This document shows positions 1-12,327 of a stretch of 64,000 bases of DNA, in pieces; the stretch's first letter is position 1; every line of letters begins with the position of its first letter. A program made the translations under genes and the position numbers. Source of the DNA: Amphirosellinia nigrospora (Eukaryota > Ascomycota > Sordariomycetes > Xylariales > Xylariaceae); NCBI GenBank assembly GCA_004123355.1, contig SCHM01000002.1, positions 8,529,569-8,593,568 on the forward strand, in the 5' to 3' direction. The notes under the pieces are model-generated. The model ran no database searches, was not told where the DNA came from, and saw only the letters and a list, made by a program, of their open reading frames with translations.

Positions 1-381
1 TCAACTGTCTGCTTTCGTGCTAAAGTTGAGGGGTTCGATATAATGTGCAAGTTGCTTGTTTTCCTCGCAGAAAGTGAACTCTTTGGAGGGTCGATACTAC
101 TCACATACATGGCTGACTCGTTCGATTTGGGGCGTGTTGATTAGCGGCAACCACCAATGCCCGGTCCAAACCAAGGCAAACACCAAATCTTGCTTTAGCG
201 AGTGACACACTCCACATAGGAAGCTCATCTCTCCTCCTGGGGCTTGTGGTTTAGTGTATAATACTCCCTTAGCATCTGAATGCCTTCTTGCGAGAAGCTC
301 ACTAGGAATTGGGAGTGGTCGGGGTTCGTATCGCCGCGAGTCCAACGGTGGTTCAATCCTGCCTATGTACCCTTGATTTTC
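1..381. other. Intergenic, no gene seen
   Basis: I see no supported gene here. One open frame on the minus strand (97-345) has no recognisable motif and no intron signals. The stretch directly upstream of the tRNA gene would hold only its 5' flank, since the pol III promoter of a tRNA lies inside the gene. Confidence 0.5.
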
Positions 382-502
382 TCCGAATTGGTGTAGTGGC
401 CAACATTTGACGCTCTCAACTGCCTCTTGCTTCTCTTATCAGAGGTTGAAGAGGTGAGGTACCGGTGCCGTCAAGCCCGGGGTTCGATTCCCCGATTCGG
501 AG
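382..502 (+). tRNA. tRNA-Glu (CTC anticodon) with an intron
   Basis: The cloverleaf can be folded by eye. Acceptor stem TCCGAAT (382-388) pairs with ATTCGGA (495-501), with G502 as discriminator. The D stem is GTGT (391-394) with ACAT (403-406). The anticodon stem TGACG (408-412) pairs with CGTCA (469-473). The anticodon CTC lies at 415-417. The T stem CGGGG (478-482) pairs with CCCCG (490-494) around a TTCGATT loop, giving a good B box. A 49-nt intron (419-467) sits in the usual place one base after the anticodon, and its GAGG stretches can pair with the anticodon, as is common in eukaryotic pre-tRNAs. The mature tRNA reads GAG codons in cytoplasmic translation; the intron would be removed by the tRNA splicing endonuclease. 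The intron ends could move by a base or two, but the isotype call is firm. Confidence 0.93.
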
Positions 503-512
503 TTGCCTTTCA

Positions 513-518
513 TTTTTT
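513..518 (+). terminator. RNA polymerase III T-run terminator
   Basis: Six T residues lie 11 bases after the tRNA discriminator base, the position and form expected of a pol III terminator. Confidence 0.8.
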
Positions 519-3500
519 GTGTGCGTATTCTTGAAATATGCAAGATTTCTTTTCCCGACGCCTGAAGCATATGCAGGTAGCAAGAGATTAAATGGATAGG
601 TATATGTAGGTATGTCTTGTCTTATCCACTTGGGTTGGCAGGCTACAGAATGAGTGAGTGCATCGGCCCGTTCCTTGGCTCCCAACACCCAGCATGAAAA
701 TGCATGGTTTTCCTGCAGATGTTTCGTTTGAACATATTCCCGACAGGAAGTTGTTTTGTCGATCTCGGAGTTGTATGGCCAGTAGGAGGTCGAAGTGTTG
801 TGTATGTTGGGCACCAGCACTGTGGTGTCATGTTGACGGACCACTCGGTCGCATAGTCCCAAATGCGCAGCTAATCAATTTCGCGTGTTTTAAGCTTAAT
901 GGATCTAATCGCGCGCGCATTACCCTGTGTAGATCAGTAATTCGGCTCAACCCGTGTCGACTCGGATTTTGAGTTTGCTCGCACAGCATTAGGTACAGCA
1001 GGCATGTAGGGCTAGGTACTAATCCTGGGGAACGGCAGACGGCAGACTTCAAGGTTCCAATGGAGACTTGGGGACTTTGCGGCTAGCGCGAGTATATATC
1101 ACGTGGATGGCACAACCACGTGAGGCAGCAGGAGGTTGTCTATGTCCAATCAGCGTCCGAGCCCTCACTCAAGGTAGGGTTGAGGGGGAGCTGGGTGGGT
1201 GACTAAGGAGGCAGGTAGCCTCCTTTCCTCATCAATTCCCCTCCCGTTCCGCTCCCCATCAGACCCCCCATCAGACCCCATTGCGTTTTCTCGACTAAAG
1301 ATCGTCGCCATGGTCACCAATGCTGCCATCGTCGATCCCGCTTTAATCAAGTGCCCCAGCGCGGTCATACTACCATGATTTTCTGGAGCACTATCTCCGT
1401 CCATGAAACGCCTGACCAGCCCCGAGTCTTCTTGTCTTCTTGCCCTAGGAGTGGGTTCGCTGGGATCCGGGTTGTTTTGCATGATTGAATCTACTATGAC
1501 GTCGACAGGCCATAGTTCGGCCGTGTCTGGGACCTGCAACGGTCCCTGCCGCGAGCTGGTTACACTATACCTTGCACATGGCCGGATCTTGGGTGCGAAG
1601 ATCCACCCAACCGGGACCTGCGTCCTGACCTAGGCATCTGCGGCCATTAATAAATATCTAATTTGAATACTCGTCAGCCGTTTCTCAAATTTGCAACGGA
1701 CAAGTTGTCAAAAGATATAATCACTTGATCCATAGCTCAAACAACTGTATCGAGGTATGATGAGACGAGCAGTGAAAATTGATTTCAGTCATGGTCGACT
1801 GACCGTAACGAATGGCTCCTTAGCCGGTTATGTTCATTATTTGGTGTTCATTGTGAAACAATACACAATATCGCCCAACAAGAAACCAAGCCTGCTCGAT
1901 AGGTTGGGATTCGGGTTTGAACTGTAACTGACTCAACGTTACTGCCATCAAATTTTATGTGGGTTGGCAGGTCTTCTTGCCTCGAACTTAGAACAATACC
2001 GACTGCTAGCGGCTCCTGATTGCTTAGAATGGTTGCTGCCCTTCCGCGGACTTATGACCAAGATGGTGGTGGTAAATATGAAGCTTCCTTTCGAGCCCTT
2101 CACTGTCGAAATATGAAGTGACAGTAGGCCACAGTAACATCGTCAGCCACGTCTTTCGAGAAAACTGATTCTGGGCATCATACTCCCAAGGGCAAAGTGC
2201 CTTGTCAACGGGGCCGGACTCATTGAATCCTCTAACAGTATCTCCTGTCTGTTATAATTACAGCACTATATTATTCCGTTGGTATGTAATTTCTTGTATA
2301 CTGTCAGCGGTACAAGGGAATTGAAGTAGAATATTCGTTAATGCCCATTTTCGAGACTAGGTCCGACTACATACATGGGGTTATGCCCTAAATTTCACCT
2401 TCCGAGTCCCTCGCTCCTCCATGCAAAAAACTAGCTATTCGCTGGAGGAAGCCTTATGAGTTCAATGCCTTCTCGCCCACGGAACTATCCGTCCAATCGG
2501 GGCCCTAATACGTGTATTGGACTCCAACATCAACAAAGGTAGTTCGGAACGCGTACCATTTAGAGCTCTTACTTGGTAGGCAAGACGCACGCAAACAAGC
2601 AGACTACGGCCAGCTTGATCGAGAGGTACCTCAGTTGGCGACTCGTTACCAGAATACCCGCAAATGCCGGCTAGACGTGGAGTATACTCGATCCCGTAGC
2701 GCAGTCCAACTCCAAGGATGAGAGCAGGAGCGAGTAGCGTCTAGCAGTCATCTCGCCCCTGGAACCTCGCGAGGCATGATAATGCTATGACGGGTTGCCA
2801 CGACTGGGCGCGAGCTTGTCTATGAAACCGTGGGGCCCATTTTCTCCCGAGCGAAGAAAGTACAACCACGTCACTCTGCAATTTAACGGTGGCCGGGATG
2901 CCGCGATCTTATACATGGGCTTTGCTTTACCACAAAGCAACTAGCACAATACGATCGTGGCATGATTGGTATCGCTATGTTCAAAGTTGGGACGCAATGA
3001 CATAGCGAGGTTGTTCCTTGATTGAAAGAGCGGTGAGGCTCTTCGTGGAGACGACTGGCACCGAGGAGCCCAGCCATCTTTCTCAATCCATCGTCGGTAA
3101 CGCCAAGAATCCCGCTAGCGAGGTTGGCTGACTTCACGATGTACTACTCCCACGACGGTGATGAATATCCTTCTAGCGTCTTCTTGGAACGCTCTTATAA
3201 AGTTCAGCTTGATACTTCTATGTGTGCAGGGGTATTTGCGTTAGCCACCACAGTTCATCCTTGCTTCGCCGTTAGCGTGGGCAGATATTGGGACTCACGA
3301 TGTCTTGTTGGAGTTGAAACCCATATTACCTGAGCACACGTACAAATTTTATAAATCAGATAGTTGAGGTGTCCCTCTGTTTTTGGTTGCCTAAAGCTAC
3401 ATACATACTAGGCAATCAAAATCTAAGAAAGTCGCTCGAGAAGGTGAGCATATAAGATGGTACCTTTAACAACAACAGTGAAGTACTTTATTATCTATCC

Positions 3501-6500
3501 ACATAACATATAATTATACGTATTGGATTGTACGCTATTCGTATTCAACTTCCGTAGTAACCGTAGTTAACGATACTAGGTACAATTTCATGAACGAGAG
3601 CTACGCTTCCCGCTCCATATATTCTGTACCAACGAGTTAGCAAATGAGGAAGGCCGCGAGTGTAAGCAGGTAGGTCTTCTCATACTTGGGCCACCTAATG
3701 TAGGATTTCATGCAGGGCGGTGCATTCGGTCAAAGCAGCCACATACTCTCTCTTAGCAGACTGGGTAAGCCAATCCACTTGCATGAACTAGTAAATTGTG
3801 AGATCGATTACCTACGACTTGCGAGAAGGACAGCGAGTAAGACTTGGAGCTTTGGGACAACCGAACGAAGACTTGTCACAACTACGTCCCCTTCACCCAT
3901 TACGGCTCTTCTAATTCTCTGAACGCCCCCAATTGATAGAAAATGTTCTAGGACGCCAGCTACGCTTCTCGCCCCCTCCAACTTGTCCCAATACTACACG
4001 GACGCCAACGGAACTCCTTAAAATGCGCCACAGCGAAGCTTAGGGTAATTTTTAGTGTTGACTTGATTCGTTCATCGAAAGTAGTAGTCTACGGCATAGT
4101 CCTACACCGTCCCTATTCATCGTATGGGGGCTGGGTGCCGTGTATTTGAACAAGTGTTCAGCGACGACCAAGGGGGCCAAGAGCCCGCAGACCGCTCTGC
4201 CACGTCCTCCTTACAATACAGATGCAGAAAAGCAGCGAGTTAAAGTACCCTCGATGGGGTATTGCTGCAGCAGAGCCACGCGTGACCTCATTCGCGAAAG
4301 CGCATTAACGACTCCCTCGTCGAGGCCTGTACTACGGGTGGATATCGCATGGTCTAGTGTACTCTGGGTTGGTCCCCTCTGGACAGAACCCCACCACTGA
4401 GGCCATTCAGGGCATAGGACAAGTTCTGGCTCATGCAGGCGCCCTTTTTCTTATAGCCCCCAGTGGCAGGCAGGGCAGGGAAGTGGGACATGGGCACTTA
4501 CGGTTGTGTTGGCGTCCGTGTTCTGCCTACAACCAAGTAAAATAACATGGTACCGGACTGTCTGGATGGAGTCATAAGCCGGACATGGCGCTGCGATGTG
4601 CGTTGTCGAAGGCCGTCCGACATGCCACCCTCCAGCATCTTTTGCTTTGCTCCCTTGAAATATGTATGCAGTCATACAGACCTCAATTGTAAAAAGCCAG
4701 AAAGGAAACCCTGAGACATAACAAAGGATCTCTTCCTCCCTTTTCTCTGTCTGGGTTGTGCTAGTGTGTTATAGAGCATCAGCTGCAGCAGGTCTTGCTT
4801 ATTCAGACTTTGAGGGCACGGGGAGTATTGATACCCAAAGCCCAACTTGGGCATTAAAACCCGCCACAGACATAGACACAGGTTGTCAAGACATTTTGGC
4901 CAGAGGTATCGGCGACGTCGCTTTTACGCTTTTACGCTTTTCCTAGACTTTTAGTTCTCGGAAAGACAGTTACCACACAGTTACCACTTTTCGAAATTAT
5001 TAGAATATCCCCCTTGCTGAACATAGTACCCCAGCCAAGCCACAGGTCTTGTACTCGTTTCACGTCTCACAGGCTCTACTGGGTAGAGCGAACTGATCAG
5101 TCGACTTACACCGAAAAGGGCCACTCTCGCCAAAATCTGGCACAGCCCAATATTCCCAACATTCGCCACTGAACACGGCTCACGATAGCACGGCGAACGC
5201 ACGCTCACAATCACAATCTCTCCACACAGATCGACACATCTACGACAGGAATCGCCCCAGCGATCCCCTGCTTGGTGTAGCGAAGCGTCCCTGCGGCAAT
5301 TACTGGCATGATAAGCCGTACCCACGACAGGGAAGGCCTTGCTCTCTGGTACCTCTTTGATGGGTGGTTCGGATCAGTCACAGCCCAACAGCCACGGAAC
5401 AAGGCGATCAGTTTCAGGGCCCCGTCCATCCGGCTAAGGGATCATTCCCAGTCCAACGTCAGAGCCGCCTTGGATTGCTAGATTGCTGCATCTGCCAACA
5501 GGAATAACGAGGTCTAGGTTAGACCATTTGTGCTGCAAGCACTTGTAAACCACGTCGGTCTGACTGTCCACATACACTATCTACCTAATCCAGGTCGTTG
5601 TACAGCGAACTGGGCCACGTAAAGGGAAAAAGGAAAGAAAAACAAAACTGGCACTGAATAGGTACTGTACCATCTTTTTTCTTTTTCTTTCTCCCATCCC
5701 AGTGCGAAGGGAGGGCAACCGGTTGCAACATCGTCCTCACCCGCAGCGAGGTATCGATCGATAGGGCGCGTATAGTGGGCGAGGCCCCCTGTGAGCCAAT
5801 ATCGATAACCAGCAGCGACTGACTGCCCACCCCTCAGGAATCCCCCTCTTGTCTTGCTCCCACTCCCACTCCCACTCCCACCAAACCCACCAAACCACCG
5901 TCGCCTGCCTGGTGGCACCCCCTCCAACCCAGCCTGTGCCGTCCTCTCCCCTCTTCCTCGTTGCTCGAGGACAACCATCTTCCCTGCACTGCACTCGCAA
6001 TCCTACCGCAACCATTGTGTGCGGCAGCCCATGTGCAACCTATACATAGAACCGGCAACAGCTCAACGCCACGCCTCCTGTCAACCAGCCAACCAGCCAA
6101 CCAAGGCCCTTTCTCTCTCTTTGCCGTCCACGACGACGACAACACCCATCTAGCCGATTTCCCCCCTCTCGGACAGCCAACCACCGTCGCCCAACTGTCC
6201 CTCTCCCCGCCAAGAGGTGTTGCGACAGTGTTCCTACGGTGACCTTGTCTGTGTCGTCTTACCTGCCGACCTATATCCGCCTCTTTGGGCAACCCTCCTC
6301 TTCGGAAATTCTTCCCTCTCATTAAATCTTCTACTATTGAGACGGATCCAGATGCTACCAATCATCTACTTTCTCAAACCCGTTTCCCATAATACCTCAT
6401 TTACCCCTCCGTCTACTTTTCTCTCCCAATAAGACTTGTTGAGATTATTTCTACCCAGAAGCAGTTCTCACATCAGTCTACTAAGCCGCTCTTGCTTAGA

Positions 6501-6730
6501 CACACTCAAAAGATCACAAACTATCTACCCAGCCAAACTCAATTGCAGAACTCTACCCGAACATCTGGGACAATTGACTAAACTAGCCAGGTACTAGTAC
6601 ATCGCTATCACGCCACCAACGCCTGCACCATTCACCAACGGTTTACGGCCTGCCTTCGAGGGTACATTTAATTTTCACAACGTGCTCAGTCTGCCTTGTT
6701 CGCGACATTCTCTTATAAAGTCTTCTCGCC
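519..6730. other. Long intergenic region; distal half unexplained, proximal part CT-rich leader
   Basis: I find no gene with a recognisable domain. Short open frames such as 1165-1539 (minus), 1403-1633, 3124-3333, 4140-4400 and 4981-5325 (minus) show no motif and overlap one another on both strands. From about 5,830 to 6,730 the plus strand becomes rich in C and T, with a CCCACT repeat near 5,859-5,880. This is typical of fungal promoters and 5' leaders, and it probably serves the gene starting at 6,731. Several short ATG frames in it (for example 5849, 5961, 6217) could act as upstream ORFs if transcription starts that far out. Confidence 0.45.
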
Positions 6731-8426
6731 ATGAAAAAGCGCAATTCGATGCCTCCGGCGCATATTGCGTACGTGGAGGATGCCGACGATGATGGCCAAG
6801 TCCCCCCAGGTACTGAACCAAAGTACGCCCGGTCGGTGGCTCCTGGCAGCCCTCGTAAACAACAACCCAATACAAGTAAGGCCCGGAGAGACTCGCGACG
6901 CACTGCCGATGTTTGCAGCTCGACTGATTCCTCAGATTCAACCGCGCATCCCATGACGAGCAAGGGAAAGTCGAAAATGAAGTCCAAGGACGAGAGAAGA
7001 TCGAGCGCCGTTGTCGTCTCCTCGAATAAGCGACCTACTGTACGATCAGCCAAGACAGCCCCGCCGCCTTTATCTCGAGCGTCGGATGAATCGACAGCGT
7101 ACTACTCTATTCCGCATCACCCAGGCTCGAGGCCCCGCGCACAAACTCGCCCAGAATCCTATTATGGCCAGAGCCATTCGCGACCGCCGCCGCCGCCCCG
7201 GATGCCCATTTCTGGGCCTGGTTTTTATCAGCCTCCGCCCCCGGGCATGGTACCACCTTCCTTCCCTCCGCCATCGTGGCAAGCCCCATTTCCCGGTCCC
7301 ATGCAGCCACCCCTACCTCCACCACCTGCTCCCATTGATCATCACTATCCACCCAGGGATCTAGCCATGCGTTTTAGACGGCCTTCGTCCTCTATGGGAT
7401 TTCGTCAAGTGTCTAACCCTTACGAATACGAGGCTTCCCCAGAGAGGTCTATCGAGAGGTCTATCGAGAGATCTATCGCACGGCGTTCTTCCATGTCGAG
7501 AAAAGCTACCAAGGAGAACAGAGATCACGAGGATCGGAAGCGCATGCCCCTCCTCCCCGGCCCAAATCCACCCGCCCAGAGCGCGTAGAGCGGCCGGAAC
7601 GCATAGTACTCAAACCACAACCATCATTGAACAACAACAGAAAGTCCGTTGTTTTTGATGATGACGATGAAGACCTAGATGATGAGAGCGTCGTGTACCA
7701 TGATGCTCATGATGTCCCCGGCGCCCATCCGGGGTCGAGTATGGCTCCACCCCCTTTAAAAATCCCCGCCACAGTTTTGACGCCACTGAATCGATCTTCA
7801 ATTACGAGGATGATGAGGAGGAGGAGGAAGAGGATGAGGAAGAGGACGAGTACTACTATGAGGAGGAGCCGCCGCCACGAGCTAGATCGCGGAGCCGACG
7901 AAGGTCTCATGTCGAGATCGAAGACAAGATACGAGATGCTGCCCGCTATCAGGATCACATGGGTGGTGGATCGACACCCGCCTTAACCGCAGAGGCCCTT
8001 CGGAAAGCCAAGACGGGTGGAAGCAGTCGATCCACCAGGAGTAGCGCCAGCCGGGATGAGAGCGAATATAGACACTCAGCAACAACGCACACCACCCGAT
8101 CCAGCAGCGGAGAGGATGACATCACTATCAAGGTATCCGCTGGCTGTGTTGTCGAGGTTGGAAACGTTAAGATACACTCCAGAGAGGGTGGTGAAGTCAG
8201 TGTTGGTCGCACTGGGACCTCACGTGGGGGTAGCGACCGCGGAACATCAATTTATGGCGATGAGAGACTATTGCGTGATGATCGAAGGAGTCGCTCAGAT
8301 CGGTCATCGACTCGGATGCGAGCCAATTCTCAGGCAGCATATACGCGAGGCCTTCCAGCGCCATCATCGTATACACCCTCTCCGCTCTACTCACGGTACG
8401 ATTACGATGACGATGATTCATATTAA
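6731..8426 (+). CDS. Hypothetical low-complexity protein (about 565 aa), frame-broken twice
   Basis: I do not recognise the family. The ATG at 6,731 sits in a good context (gccATGa). Reading order: a Ser/Arg/Lys-rich start, a Pro-rich stretch (about residues 145-215), three ERSI repeats (7,441-7,475), a basic PERVERPER segment, an Asp-rich patch, a long Glu/Asp run followed by three Tyr (7,800-7,860), an Arg/Ser-rich basic block, then a short ordered-looking segment (about 8,120-8,210) with the pattern DDITIKVSAGCVVEVGNVKI. It ends with acidic YDDDDSY and a TAA. The frame drops by one base near 7,547-7,559 (CCCC runs) and again near 7,731-7,734 (GGGG). With both corrected the length is divisible by three. 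It is probably nuclear or cytosolic and disordered; no function is assigned. Confidence 0.7.
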
Positions 8427-10872
8427 GGATCCAATTTTTTCAAGATGACTGGTTCATGCAAAGCAAATGTCCCATCTGGGATTAACTCCTGACAAATATT
8501 TGCTATCTGTCTACGCATGAGGATGAGCTTACCGGATTTATGTTTAATTTTTGGCGCGATTTTCACCAGTTACAAACGCGAAGAAGAAGAAGAAGAAGAA
8601 GAAGAAGAAGCTAATGCTGTATTCTGGTTACCCGGGGCACGCGGAAGCAACACGAACTCTTTTTGGAGATATTTCTCAACTGCCCTCGTCCCTTTTCCTA
8701 TAACAGACTGTACATTTTTGGTGGCACCTCACGTCTCTGTGTCCTTGTATATGAGAAATGAGTGGAAGGAATGAGTTTGATGACGATGTTGGAAAAGTGA
8801 TGGGTGTTTCTTGTTCTGCTATAATTCATGTTTTAACCTGTCATGTTCTTTTAAATACGTCTAGCGTTCTTTCTGTGTTTGTTAGCCTTCTTTCACGTCG
8901 CCATGGCTGGGCCAGGCTGCGTGGCGATACCCTGTGCTTTGAAGCCGAGTTCTTCTTCCCATGGTCATGGCATAAGAGTTGGACCGATAGATGGACCTGT
9001 ACAGCGATGAAGCTCGCGCTTCCGATCGCATTGGAAATCATTTCTTTCACCCGAGGGCTGACCCGTCGGTAATGTTGCATGGGCTGGGATGGGGATGGCC
9101 GTGTCGCCAGACTCCCAGCCAAAGCATGGGTATCGTGTCATGATGGGCACCTGGTTTGGGTTTGTCGGTATTAAGCGCCGAGGTGGTGCAGGAATGACGT
9201 TTCATGTGTGGCAAGGCAGTATCAATGATGAGACGAACAAAGACCGCCTGGGGCTAGGCACTGTTGGGCGGAATGGTGCATACAATTGGGGAGGGTCTCA
9301 TATTATCGCGAAATGGACACTATTGGCTAGTTTGGCTTGTTCTGTCATCCACTTATGTATAGTATCTGTAGCGGCTATCTATACAACAAGCTACAACAGT
9401 CTAATCTACTGCTCCTATTTCTCCCGCCGTCTATTCTTCTGAAGTTTATGCTATAACGTAGTCTGGTATAATTGGTAAGGTAGCATTGAAGAACCACACA
9501 CACTGGGGGAGCTTGACGCAAGCCAGTGGGACACTCTATTCCGAGTAGGTTGATAAATGATGCCATCAGCTAAAAGGATGTCTGCGAAGTGGTGGTTCAC
9601 CTATCTGGGTGTTTTTGCTACCCAGGTACTTCGGCTTTGCCTACCAAACGCCGTGGGGTAAGTTCATATTTCGAAGGGCGCCAGGTGATCTGAAACCATT
9701 TAAAGTGTCATCCCCTAATGTATGGAAATCATTATACTAACATCGCTACAAGCGGCAACCCACACATTAACACTTAGTTTGGGTCTCACGGCTGAAGTTG
9801 CCTATCATCCTACCTAGTGCAATCAATTGACGACGACGATGTAGATATTGGGGATGGAGGGGGTGGTTGGCTAGGCGGATCGGCGGGCGCATGAACTGCT
9901 GAAAAATGATCAATACATGTGATTGGCAGCCATCACGCATTGTTCTTTTCTGAGTTTAAGGATGCAATCTGTAAACTGAATTTGTGGCATCTTGTGATTT
10001 GCCTGCTGGTTGATTATTGAAAAAGGTCCAGGCGGCAGGGGGCCAGGGACAAGCGAACGAATGGTGGCGAGCTTGGGTGATGATTTTTTTGTTGGTAAGG
10101 CTATAGCATTGCTTGGGTAAGGTTTGGCGTATACTATTTATTATATTATGGAGGAGCTGAGGGTTTATAGTGCGCCTAACTGGGTAAGTAGGACGATGTG
10201 TCGGAAGGGACGGGAGTGATTGAAGTCGTCTTTCTTAGGTACCTACCTCTCTATAGGCTACATCGCAGTGCACTGCAGTATCGGTCCCAGCCAGATGGCG
10301 AGACGCTGTGTGTAAATGCCCCACCTAGAATTAGTGCCTAAAATTTCCCTTAGCGGCTGTTGCCCGGCCAGTGCTGACTTGGGACGATTTGTTGACTATA
10401 CGACGTCACTTGCCCTAAGTTGTGGGCTCATACAGCTGTTGCCCAACCACCTTGCATCTGATAAGCCCAATCAGCACAGCCCCCCACCAACTTAACCACT
10501 TGCGTGTATTCATTGTTCATAGAGACCGCCGGGCAACGAAAACTACCGTGTCTTGTTTGTCTTCATTCTGCTTCACTCCCACGTTACATGACATTCCCTC
10601 CCAATCTCACACATCTACGAATCATCACAATACCCTCATATTTGGTCTAAGATTCGTGTTGGAGCTGAAATTATCGTACCGCGGAGCTGATCGGAGAACC
10701 TCATCACTGACTTGGCTGGGTTTTCCAGCGGAAACCCAACCTCCTACCAAGTCCCTAGAGAAGAAGCAGAAGAACACAAACAGATGAATAATCGTCACGA
10801 TAATTGAATATCACATTACTACAGCACAATCTAACACACCTCACCAGTGCCAAAACCCCGCCATCTCCCACA
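8427..10872. other. Intergenic; 3' flank then promoter of the membrane-protein gene
   Basis: It holds an (AAG)10 microsatellite at 8,581-8,610 and several short frames (8517-8774, 8758-9072, 9089-9442) without motifs or splice signals. The last few hundred bases (10,430-10,870) are C/T/A-rich and look like a promoter and leader for the gene at 10,873. I see nothing else. Confidence 0.45.
8581..8610 (+). repeat. (AAG)10 microsatellite
   Basis: Ten perfect AAG units lie about 150 bp after the stop codon of the upstream gene, so probably in or near its 3' untranslated region. Confidence 0.95.
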
Positions 10873-12327
10873 ATGGCACCACTCCTTCCAACACTAGCGG
10901 CCCGTGCTCGCAGCATTCTCTCCTCAGCTGCAAACACGCCATCGCAAGCCGTAGAAACGGCCTCGGGTCACCTATCCCGACTGGGGCCTCTGGCCGCCCG
11001 CGCCATACTGCTCGCCCGAGACGACGACAACAAGGACAACGGCCCACAGCTGGACCCATCCGTCGGCGTAACGAACCCGCACGACATCAACAACACCTTC
11101 ATCTTCATTCTATTCGGGCTGATCGGCGTGGCCTTTGTCGTCACGGGTATCTGGTTCTTCTTCTGGGCCAAGAACGGCGGCTTCTACTTCAAGGAGGATG
11201 ACTGGGACGACTACAAGTCGACGGTGCTGCGCCGCAAGGGGCCCGGCACCATCTTGTCCAACGCCACGAAGAGCACGAACCTGGGCGGCGGCTCCGTGTA
11301 CAAGGACGTCGACGACGGCGCCACCGAGTACACGGGGGGCCTGACGCAGATGTCGGGCGACACGGGCGACACCATGAGCACGCTGACGGGCATCACGGCG
11401 GCATCGGACATCGCGGGCCGCGAGCGGCGGCGCCGTGCGCGCGAGAGAAGAAGGAGCGCGAGCACGAGAAGAAGCGCGACCGCAAGAATAGGAAGAGCCG
11501 CCGCAAGGTGGGCGAGGACGGCGTGCTGGTCGACGAGGACGCCGAGGCCGACGCGAAGAAGAACCTGCGGGCCTACCGCTCCGAGCGCCCCCCGCGTCGG
11601 CGGCCTGAACAAGGAGGCCGAGGGCTCCGAGTGGGAGGGCTCCACCAACCCCGAGATGTCGACCATCTCGGGCGCCGGCAGCGAGCTGCTGATAAACCGC
11701 CAGAGCACCCCACGGCGACCCCGACCAAGGAGAAGGAGAAGGAGAAGCGCAAGAGCCGTGCCGAGTACTACGACACGGCCACCGAGATGTCCTACGATAC
11801 CAGCACCTCGCAGACGCAGAGCACGGCGCCGCCCCCTACCACGACGACGACGAAGAAATCGGGCGGCATCCGCAAGGTGTACAGCACGGCGGACCGCACC
11901 AACTCACGCGAGAACGAGCGTCTGCGCGCCGAGGCGAGACGCCTGGCAGAGAAGAGCCGCACCGCGGGCGCGGGCGCGGGTTCGTCCTCGCGGCGGGACT
12001 TCAGCTACCAGCGCGCGGACCTGCGGGCCCCGGCAGCGCCATCACCGAGGAGTCGGGGGAGACGGGATCCCTGATGGGCGCGAGCCGCGGACGCCTCCTC
12101 CTACCGTCCACGGCCGAGGAGAGCAGCGACATCGCCGACGGCAGCGATCTCGGCACCAAGTCGTACCGGCACTACATCCCCGGCATCTCCTCCTCCTCTG
12201 CCTCCGGTAGCGGCGCGGGAGTGCGGTCGGTAGCTCGGTTGCTGGGTCCGACCACACCGAGGATCGGCGTGAGAGACGCAAGAGGCGCGATGCGGAGCGG
12301 GCGGCACGGGCGACCAGACGGGAATAA
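10873..12327 (+). CDS. Single-pass membrane protein with basic cytoplasmic tail (about 485 aa), frame-broken
   Basis: The start is the ATG of MAPLLPTLAARARS. The N-terminal part up to about residue 70 ends in an acidic patch (ARDDDNKDN) and NPHDINN. One strong hydrophobic helix follows (TFIFILFGLIGVAFVVTGIW, about residues 76-95) and then FFFWAKNGGFYFKEDDWDDY. The tail is long, Thr/Ser-rich, then Lys/Arg/Glu-rich. The reading frame must be changed at about 11,443, 11,588-11,593 (C6), 11,708-11,711 (CCCC), 12,025-12,031 and 12,217-12,219 (GGG). The shifts sum to a multiple of three and lead to a basic end (RRERRKRRDAERAARATRRE) and TAA at 12,325. The plus strand is very GC-rich here, unlike its flanks. 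I infer a plasma- or endomembrane protein with its tail in the cytosol; the family function is unknown to me. Confidence 0.72.

Noticed and set aside
5577-6361. Overlapping low-complexity frames on both strands
   Set aside because: They arise from CT-rich leader sequence and a CCCACT repeat; none has a recognisable domain or splice signal.
9450-9520. Possible tRNA start (ctggtataattggtaagg)
   Set aside because: No T arm and no closing acceptor stem could be found.
11211-11708. Long minus-strand frame across the membrane-protein gene
   Set aside because: It is a shadow of GC-rich coding sequence on the other strand and shows no motif of its own.
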